Shown here piece by piece: positions 56,088 to 64,000 of a DNA stretch of 64,000 nt (positions within the stretch are counted from its first letter, which is position 1; each line of letters opens with the position of its first letter). The DNA lies in the NCBI GenBank assembly GCA_014529385.2, contig CM043952.1, positions 70,997,299-71,061,298 of the forward strand, in the 5' to 3' direction. The stretch is from Adiantum capillus-veneris (taxonomy: Eukaryota > Streptophyta > Polypodiopsida > Polypodiales > Pteridaceae). The position numbers and the translations under genes are program-made. The notes under the pieces were generated by a model, which was not told the DNA's origin, did no database searches, and saw only the letters and a list, made by a program, of their open reading frames with translations.

Positions 56088-57046
56088 AGGGTGTAGCTAG
56101 CACAAAAAAGGGGGAAGAAGAAAGAGCACTATGCTATAGCTTGAGAAGCCAAGCTCAACCTCTTGAGAAGGAGCTCTTGAGTGGAATCTCATTGGCATTA
56201 GGCATATGTATGTGTTGTATTAGGGGTGATTAGCAAGGGAACTCTATGCCATTGTAAGAGAGAGTGATCATTAAATTGAGAGTAGGAAATCTATCATTTC
56301 TCCTACTAGAGTAAGCCCAACATTTGCTGAATCAAGGAGGGTGAATTTGGACTAAGCATGGATACCTTGTCTCCCTTCCAACGTGAAGTCATGGACAATA
56401 ATGATGTGTAACTGTCTTGGTGTTTTATTTAAGTTCTTGATAGCTTGTCTCCGGGTATTGTTATCAATTTAGCCATAAATCCCACATGCTGTAAGAGGGC
56501 GACAGGGTGGAGAGGACTCCCCTGGCCTTAAAACAGTGATTGGGGTGGCTTTTTTCTTGCGATGTGTTGTGGTGTAATTTGCTCAGGCTATGTTGAACAA
56601 ATACTAATCTCACTTTGATTGGTCATGACAGATTTGTAAGAAGGCATTAGTGCAACAAGCACCCCCTTTCCCCTTCTCTCTCTTTCTTACATATATATAT
56701 ATATATTTATGTTTGCTTGATCATTAACGATACACTTCAAAGCAGCCTGAGCACCATCTCTCTCTCTCTCTCTCTCTCTCTCGTGTTTTAGTGTGTGAGA
56801 GTGTTCCATTGGTGTTAGGGTTAGTGTAAATTCCTTGCTTGTTTGTGGGTTGCTCTAACGATTCTCCTCTTTTGCGTCCTAGTTCGCTGTTAAACTAGGT
56901 GGTGCCCCTTGTGTAGTTGGGATTTGGCTGTGGGTTTGTTGTTTTGGTTTGTGTTGTGTTGTGCCCTAGCCCCATTGAGCAGCACGGGAGCCTTGAAGGG
57001 TGTCTAGAGGTTTCTCTTCTTGTTGCCCGCCCCGGACCGCTTCGAA

Positions 57047-57067
57047 TTGGTGCCCCCACTGAGGACA
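57047..57067 (+). promoter_or_regulatory. Candidate primer binding site of element F
   Basis: TTGGTGCCCCCACTGAGGAC begins with the TGG expected of a tRNA 3' CCA complement and sits between LTR sequence and gag. I cannot assign the tRNA from memory, so this is tentative. Confidence 0.4.
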
Positions 57068-57656
57068 GGCTTGTGTATGTTTTGTGAAGGCTCAACCTTT
57101 AGCATAATCAAGTAGCTTGCATGAATCACAAGAATTTGTATGATCCCTTCATTCCCATTGAAAGGCAAAAGGTACACATAATTGTTAGTACAAAGTTGCA
57201 ATTTCAGCGAGTAATTCGTAGAATTTTAGATCCTCTTAGGTTGGTAGAGATAAACACATCAGTAAATCCTTTTATTTTGCCTCTCATTAGGTACGACCTT
57301 AGTTTGGACGTCTATATTTTTGTTTTGTTTTAAGAATTAGGTCATGCATAGACCATGGATAATGGCCCACGAATACAGGTTTTTCCCTTTCATTTCACTC
57401 CACACATTAGAGTAAACATTGCAATTAGTAGAAAAATCCATTTTCAACAACGTATGGTATTCATGTTTGGTGCCCAAAGAGTAGGAGAAATTCTCGCGTC
57501 ACCAAACCCTGTCATTCTACCTCTTATTGTTATCATAGGTCATTTGATGTGAATATTTTTATTTTGTTGTAGAATAGATTGCAATTTAGAAAATATTATT
57601 GTGTAAATCTTTTAAAGAAAGAAAAAACAAAAACGCGTCACTTTGAAATCAATTTA
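57068..57656 (+). other. Leader of element F
   Basis: About 590 bp. Two segments near 57120-57350 and 57355-57560 share short landmarks (ACACAT, TTTTATTTTG, CCTCTTA) and may be old duplicates of each other, but similarity is weak. No supported frame. Confidence 0.45.
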
Positions 57657-60600
57657 ATGGAGAGCCAACGCCAAATGTCTGGATATCCTCTTTTCTTTGG
57701 AGAGCCTGGAGAGGATGCATAATTATTTCTAGCGAATTTCAAGATGTCTTGCCGTATCAAGAGGATAGTAACTGATCAAGAACGTGTAGAAATGTTTGAG
57801 GTGGTCCTTAGGAAAGATGCTAGCACTTGTTTTGACTCTTTGCCTGAGGAAGTTAAAGGGAATTACACGGAAGTTTTGAATCGTTTCAAGAAATACTTCT
57901 TTGATCCCCAAAACACTCAGAAATTATGGCAAGACATTGTTTCTCATAAGCAAAAAGACTTAGATGACTACTACTTATACAAGCAAGAGTTCCTATGTCT
58001 TTGGGCTCTATGGATATGAAATGTTGCTAACCCTGGTGATGGTGCAGAATTTCTAAAGAAGGAGAGGTTCATAGCCGGACTCTTTCCTGACCTTAAGGTA
58101 AAAGTTGAGGCGGGTGAACCTGCTACCTTTGATGCAGCTAAAACTAGGGCTGCTGAGAAATATAGGAAACTCAAGTGCTTAAGGGGGGAGGTTCCAATAG
58201 AAGGTCTTAGACCCAAAGGTAAGTCACAAGCATCAACATGTAAGGAGCTTCCTGAGGTAACGGCGGAAGTGATTGAGAGGTTAAATGAATCTTTAAGCAG
58301 CTTGTCAATTCACCTTGCACAAGCCGTAGGTCCAAAGGGACAAGCAAAGAAGTCTGAAGAGCGAGACCCACGACCTAGGAGAGTCTTGCAATGTTGGAAT
58401 TGCGGTGAGTCTGGACATGGGATGTATAATTGTCCTTGGCTCCATGGGGAGCCAGGGAGACCTAACTTGAATTACCCAGTGATGAATGCAGGTGAAGGAA
58501 CTAGTCAGCAACCACGGCTTATACAAAGGCCAAATGGAGCAAGACCACCTCCACAAGGAGTGGAAGGAGTTCCACCTTTGCCAGACCCAAACGTGCATGT
58601 GGTAGAGGTGACAAATTCAAGAGAGGTTGACATGGAAGCAAATGGCATTAAGCGTGGCCGAGGGAAAGGTAAGGAGAAAGAAGGAGTTACATCACAAAGT
58701 GACCATGGACGACAAAAGAAGGCAAAGGAGACCAAGGAAGCTAAGAGGACTCGACGTCGTATCAACCTCCAAGACTTTCCTCTTGGACATGGAATGGGTC
58801 CATACAACCTGTTGGAAGACATGAGAGGTAAGGGTCTTGATATCTCATGGCCTCAATTTCTTGCATTATGTCCACAAGTTAGGAGGGATTTAACAAGGGC
58901 AATTAGCACTAGGAGAAAGGTAAAAGAGAGTGTGCCTGTTGTAAAAATTGCACAAGATGAAATGAATGAGGACATTACACCTGTGCTAGATTGTTACATA
59001 AAAGGGAGATTGGTTCGAAAAGGTCTAGTGAATGGGGGTGCACAAATTTGCATCATGACAGAGGGACTCATGCAAAAACTAGGCATGCACATCCATGAGA
59101 CACCTGAAATTAAGGTCAAGATGGCAAACAATAGCAAGGCTAGGTGCGTAGGCATTTGTAAAAATGTTTTTGTGGAGGCCTTTGGCATTAAGAAGGCAGT
59201 GGATTTCTATGTCATGTCTACCAAAGGAAATGGTTACCCATTTATCCTAGGGAGACCATGGCTAATGAAAATGCGAGCTTTGCAGGATTGGGAGAGTGGA
59301 AAGCTAATTTGCAGGAACGACAATCATAAGAAGGTTGTCTTTGACATGAAGGAGCAACGCCAAGAGGAGCTCCATGAAGAATCATCTCAAAGTGAGACGG
59401 AAGAAGGTTGGACCGATAACACTTCAGAAGAAGAAAGTAGCGGCAGCATTACTGAAGAGGAGTCTTCCATCGAAGTCATGGGGGTAAGGTTTAAGCCAAC
59501 CAACCAAGAGACCTCTTGTCAAGGTTTGGAGGAGGTAGGTTCCCAAGAGAACCAAAAAGTGGAAGATGAAAGAATGCTAGAAGGTATGCTATCTACAACA
59601 CTTACAAAGGATGAAAGAGAGGAGTTCAAATGTGTGCTAAGGAAATTTCCTAGGCTTTTTGCTAAAGACTACACCGATGTGCATGGAGTAGATGCTGTTA
59701 AACACAAAATTGAGTTGAAGCCAGAGGCCACACCTAAGGCTCAGAAGCTACGAAGGCTAGGAGTCATCAAGGAGCAGGCTCTACTCAAGGAGGTAAGAAA
59801 GCTTCTAGCAGCAGGTTTCATTTATCCAGTGGAGAATTCAGAGTGGGTCTCTCCTGTTGTTGTCACTCCTAAGAAAAATGGCGAGTGGAGGGTGTGTGTG
59901 GATTACCGTCCCCTCAATGAGGCAACAAAAAGAGATCACTTTCCCCTCCCATTCCAGGATGAGATACTAAATGAGGTAGCTGGTCATGAGAAGTACACTG
60001 TGTGTGATGGCTACTCAGGCTACTTTCAAATAGGTATCGCATTGGAAGATCAATTGAAAACAACCTTTATCACTCCTTGGGGTTGTTATGCTTTTAGAGT
60101 CATTCCATTTGGTCTGACAAATGCTCCTGCAACATTCCAACGTTTCATGAACATGGTGTTTCAAGCATTCTTTGGAAAGTCAATTAGGGTGTTCATTGAT
60201 GATTTCTGCATTTATAGCTCAAAATCATTGCATCTACAAAGGGCAGAAGAAGGTTTAAAGAAGCTCTACGACATGGGAGGTCAACTCAACCCCGACAAGT
60301 GCCACATAGGTGAGGATGAAGTGATCTTGCTCGGTCACAAGGTTTCCTATAAACGCATTGAGGTGGATCCTTCAAAGGCAAAGGCTCTTATTGAGCTCCC
60401 ATCACCGAAGAGTCTTAAGGAGGTCATCTCTTTCATTCAGAAGGTGAAGTATATGTCACGCTTCATTCACTTAGCCTCGGAGTTGCTTCATCCTTTGCAA
60501 GAGTTGACACAACAAGTAGAATTTGCATGGTCTGATGAGCTTGAAGAGTATTTTTGTAACATTAAAGTCATTTTGTCAGAGCTACCAACACTCATGCCTC

Positions 60601-61676
60601 CTTGTTGGGAGTACACATTCTTTGTTAGCTCTAGTGTTGGAAGGGAAACAATTGGTGCAGTTTTGCTACAACAAGATCTCTATAGTACCAGGATGCGGCC
60701 CATCTACTTTGCTAGTAGGGTCATGAATGCTTTAGAGAGAGGCTACACGGAGGCAGAACTCATGATGCTTTCTCTCATGTTTGCGATAAGGAAGTTTAGA
60801 TCCTACTTGCTCCCAAAACCTTTTGTAATCCTCACCGCAGAGAATTTGTTCCCTTGGGTGTCATCTCAAATGAATATTAGTACTAGGATCTCAAAGTGGA
60901 TTATGGAGTTGCAAGAGTTTCAATACTCTTTCAAGGTAGAAGATAGTGTGCGTGCACAATTGGCAGGGATTCTCACTTGTAGGGTGCATGAAAAGGAGAT
61001 TAAGGTGCCTGAAGTAAAGACCCTACCATTGCCACCACCAAAAAGTATTCCTAATGCTTTTACCTTGTTCTTTGATGGAGCTTTTCGTCGAGCCACAGGA
61101 AAAGCAGGGGGAGGGCTAGTGTTGCTCAACCCAAGTGGAGAGGTGGTCATGAAAGAGAAGGTCAATCTAATAGGTTCAACTAGCAACAATGAAGCTAAAT
61201 ATAACACACTACTTCATGGTTTAAAAATATGCATTGGCCATGGTATACAACGTCTCATGGTAAAAGGGGATGCACTTCTCATTGTGAAGCAGATTTTAGG
61301 CATCTGGGCATGCAAAAATGAAAGACTAAGGGCCAAAGTTCATACCATCCGTAGGCTATTTAATCAATTTGAGGAGGTGCAATTATATCATATTCCTAGG
61401 AAACAAAATGAAGATTCAAGTTACTATCAACTTATGGACTTGAATGGGAAAGAGCACTCCAGGAAGGTAAACGGCTATCGCTTGAAGCCTTATTTGAGTC
61501 GAATTCTACCAAAGGATCTACCAAAGATCTGTCAAAGGGCAGCCGTCTCATGTAAGTATTGTTACATGAAGTACCAATGTAACTCTAGTCAAAATGCCGA
61601 GGGGCCAAACAATGAAGATCTTGTCAAGGACTCTGAAGCACTCTCTTTGGAAAAGATGCTCTATGATGGTACATGA
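57657..61676 (+). pseudogene. Gag-pol of element F: two stops in gag, integrase core deleted
   Basis: One frame of 1340 codons from ATG 57657 (MESQRQMSGYPLFFGEPGED), with TAA at 57720-57722 and TGA at 58017-58019; the stretch after 58269 is open for 1135 codons. Order: gag core (57744-58200), zinc knuckle CWNCGESGHGMYNC near 58390, protease region (VNGGAQICIM, 59028; ILGRPWLM near 59250; the expected Asp is Asn), acidic linker, RT ([22 protein letters not shown]-type motif near 60105, FIDDF near 60195), first RNase H lacking its first Asp (FVSSSVGRETIGAVLL), archaeal-type RNase H near 61070-61410 (FDGA, NNEAKY, KGDALLIV, HIPRKQNED). Immediately after comes YYQLMDLNGKE and VNGYRLKPY, which is integrase C-terminus. 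The zinc finger and catalytic core of integrase are missing without loss of frame. Confidence 0.9.
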
Positions 61677-61691
61677 ATATACCATCATCCT

Positions 61692-61704
61692 GGGGGAGGG
61701 CTAA
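61692..61704 (+). promoter_or_regulatory. Polypurine tract of element F
   Basis: GGGGGAGGGCTAA directly before the right LTR terminus TGATAGCC. Confidence 0.9.
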
Positions 61705-64000
61705 TGATAGCCGTTTTTCGAAAACTCTGTAATTGCCATAGTGAGTTATCTCACCCTATCAAATCACTCAAACACTGTGGTTACCCTCACCCTTTCACTA
61801 TATATAGGTGCGTGTGAGTTAGGGGACTTTTCCCATATCTCCTTACTGAAATAAAAAACCCTCAATTAGCTAGGCATTGTGCTAGTTGAGCCAAAAAAAA
61901 ATAAAATATAAGTATATTATGGCCCATGCGTATATAAATATTTCTTTGTATATAGGGCCTAAATAAAAGAATTTTTCATAATTATTTTGGTATTTATTTA
62001 AATATTTTTACCTAGGTGTGTGTTATTTATGCTCTGTACATTGCCTCACCATTACCACAATTTTTCTTACCATTTTTCATACTCTTTATTCCATATAGAA
62101 ATATTTTCATGTAAGCTTCTCTTATATTTGGTGTAACTCCACCCCAACAAAAATCCAAAAAAACTAGTTTTATTTATGTGTATATTTTTTCACTATTGTG
62201 ATTTTTCCCTTCCTACATCTATTTTGTTTTTTTTCTAAAAAATTAGAACACCAAAAATATTTATCTTTTTATGGTAGCCTCATAATGAGAGAGATTTCTT
62301 TTGACCCCTTTATATTTTTTCCACTTATATTATTTATAATTGACATGTACATATTTTTTAGACCCCTCAATATTTGATTTTCTTAGTTGTACTATTCACT
62401 TATATCATGATCTCAACAATATCTTCAATTATAGACCTACCAAATAAGGTCAAGGGTAGGTGGCATGCATACATGCACTATGGAGGGCTCACTCTTGGAG
62501 GTATTCAAAAGAATCATCCAAAGAACGACCCCACAAGGACCTTGTGCAGTGGAAAAAAATGGTCGGTTTTGCTGAATTTTTAAAGTACACTTGCTCTCCG
62601 AATTTGAAAAGGTGATACAAACAAAAATTGTAGCTCATGGGCTGAACTTTTGCCTCAAATTTTTTCATATTTTTTTGAGCTACGAGCTGTGAGCTATGAT
62701 TTTATTAGTGGACCCCAGTTTTCCCATGCTATGCAGCCACACTCTCTCTTCCACTTTATCATTTTCCTCTTTCACACACACTTTTCCACTCATCATCCCC
62801 ACCTCTCTCACCACTCCTCTCTGCACCCTACTCACCTTCTCCTCAACCTTGAAGAATAAGAGAAACCATGGTGAATTCATACCTCCCACACACAATTCCA
62901 TTCCAAAATTGACCACCTAGTCTCATTTTTCCTCCTCCAAATTACCCATATCTATCAAAAAAACCACAAAATTCAGCCTCTTCTCTTAAAAGACAGCATC
63001 ATGGTGGTTAATTACTCAGCTTCAATTACCTTGTCTCTCAAGGAAGGTCAAGAGTGGAGAAAAAATGTACCGTCAAAGCTAGTGGACCGTCAACAAGCGT
63101 CAAAATTGGCCCTACTCAAGACACTTGGAGCATCAACCTTGTAAGAAATCCACCTTTTCTTACCTCTTAAGAGTTTTTCTTCCTTATTTGTATCCTACAT
63201 GGATACTCCCATTGTAAATATCCAATTCCATTTGTAAATTAATACTAACTTTACTAACACTAACCCACTATGAAAAGTCCTATCACCTCCATTTCTCTCC
63301 TCTCTCTTTCCCCACCAACTTCTTGATAATTCCAAGCAAAAGAAATTAGATAAATTGCTGAAAATCTAACCCAGCCATGGTTAGAGGAGTAACCCTAGCC
63401 TTCAAAATTGCTATAAAAGGAGGGTGTAGCTAGCACAAAAAAGGGGGGAGAAGAAAGAGCACTATGCTATAGTTTGAGAAGCCAAGCTCAACCTCTTGAG
63501 AAGGAGCTCTTGAGTGGAATCTCATTGGCATTAGGCATATGTATGTGTTGTATTAGGGGTGATTAGCAAGGGAACTCTATGCCATTGTAAGAGAGAGTGA
63601 TCATTAAATTGAGAGTAGGAAATCTATCATTTCTCCTACTAGAGTAAGCCCAACATTTGCTGAATCAAGGAGGGTGAATTTGGACTAAGCATGGATACCT
63701 TGTCTCCCTTCCAACGTGAAGTCATGGACAATAATGATGTGTAACTGTCTTGGTGTTTTATTTAAGTTCTTGATAGCTTGTCTCCGGGTATTGTTATCAA
63801 TTTAGCCATAAATCCCACATGCTGTAAGAGGGCGACAGGGTGGAGAGGACTCCCCTGGCCTTAAAACAGTGATTGGGGTGGCTTTTTTCTTGCGATGTGT
63901 TGTGGTGTAATTTGCTCAGGCTATGTTGAACAAATACTAATCTCACTTTGATTGGTCATGACAGATTTGTAAGAAGGCATTAGTGCAACAAGCATCCCCT
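61705..64000 (+). repeat. 3' LTR of element F, cut by window end
   Basis: Collinear with 54375-56667. TATA at 63412-63420. Repeated frames at 62374-62583, 62650-62859 and 62696-62920 are LTR copies of those in the left LTR and are not genes. Confidence 0.93.

Larger units (their letters stand above)
54375..57046 (+). repeat. 5' LTR of element F (3' boundary approximate)
   Basis: Starts TGATAGCC. Homology to the right LTR is verified to the window end (left equivalent about 56667). Beyond that the boundary is inferred from a candidate primer site at 57047, and no clean CA terminus is seen there. It includes a TA run (56690-56707) and a TC run (56756-56781). Confidence 0.75.
54375..64000 (+). 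mobile_element. Tat-lineage gypsy element F, integrase-deleted (right LTR cut by window end)
   Basis: Long LTR, 57657-61676 gag-pol frame, polypurine tract, second LTR. The pol has gypsy RT, a degenerate first RNase H and a second, archaeal-type RNase H, the hallmark of the Tat lineage. The integrase core is absent. The two LTRs align over the 2.3 kb available with only scattered differences (roughly 1-2 percent by eye), so this is one of the youngest insertions here. The 5 bases before it are GATAC. Confidence 0.9.

Overview
The window is a transposon graveyard from a land plant nuclear genome. Nearly every recognisable stretch belongs to an LTR retrotransposon: Ty1/copia elements with an initiator-Met-tRNA type primer site, Ty3/gypsy chromoviruses with a chromodomain-like tail, and Athila/Tat-type gypsy elements with a TGGCGCCGTTGCC primer site or an archaeal-type second RNase H. 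The only host-gene trace is a short broken pentatricopeptide repeat (PPR) fragment near 4.6-4.8 kb. Nested LTR elements, long GA/GT microsatellites, a PPR remnant and Tat-type elements together suggest a vascular plant with a large repeat-rich genome. I cannot name the species or decide between gymnosperm, fern and angiosperm. I see no rRNA, tRNA, CRISPR array or intact host gene.

Layout. 1-4448 (-): 5' two-thirds of chromovirus A (LTR, PBS, gag, PR, RT), running off the left edge. 4449-5779: flank with the PPR fragment. 5785-10952 (-): complete copia element G with 227-bp LTRs and a perfect GTAGA target duplication; its gag-pol is open apart from one stop codon. 10958-17010: poorly recognisable DNA holding a gag zinc-knuckle fragment (J-left) and old tandem repeats. 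17010-19416 (+): decayed Tat-like pol (J-right), interrupted by element H. 19417-34538 (+): a 15-kb Athila-type element H, whose leader holds a periodic array of 24-bp palindromes and is itself interrupted by copia element I (22239-26000, perfect AGACA duplication). 34539-36460: 3' end of a chromovirus pol (B1), then LTR B (36461-37953), then a second, nearly full internal region of the same family (B2, to about 42654). 43629-49155 (-): copia element L with both LTRs. 49257-51380: 5' end of a third chromovirus copy (C). 51381-53012: 5' LTR and leader of an Athila-type element D. 53013-54374: 5' LTR and leader of copia element E, related to I. 54375-64000 (+): Tat element F with long LTRs, the right one cut by the window edge.

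How the parts work together. A, B, C, G and L have the ordinary module order for their superfamilies and are inactivated by stops, frameshifts and lost catalytic residues. Three others depart from the autonomous plan. H has gag, protease and a long C-terminal extension with repeated W-[IVA]-P-K motifs but no reverse transcriptase, RNase H or integrase. I has a 589-codon open frame made of gag, nucleocapsid and protease joined to a scrap of the RT/RNase H boundary. F has gag, PR, RT and two RNase H domains, but the integrase core is missing by an in-frame deletion while its LTRs are still very similar. Each would have needed enzymes from another element to move. The most unusual non-coding signal is the iterated palindrome in the leader of H, which as RNA would fold into hairpins with self-complementary CGCG loops.
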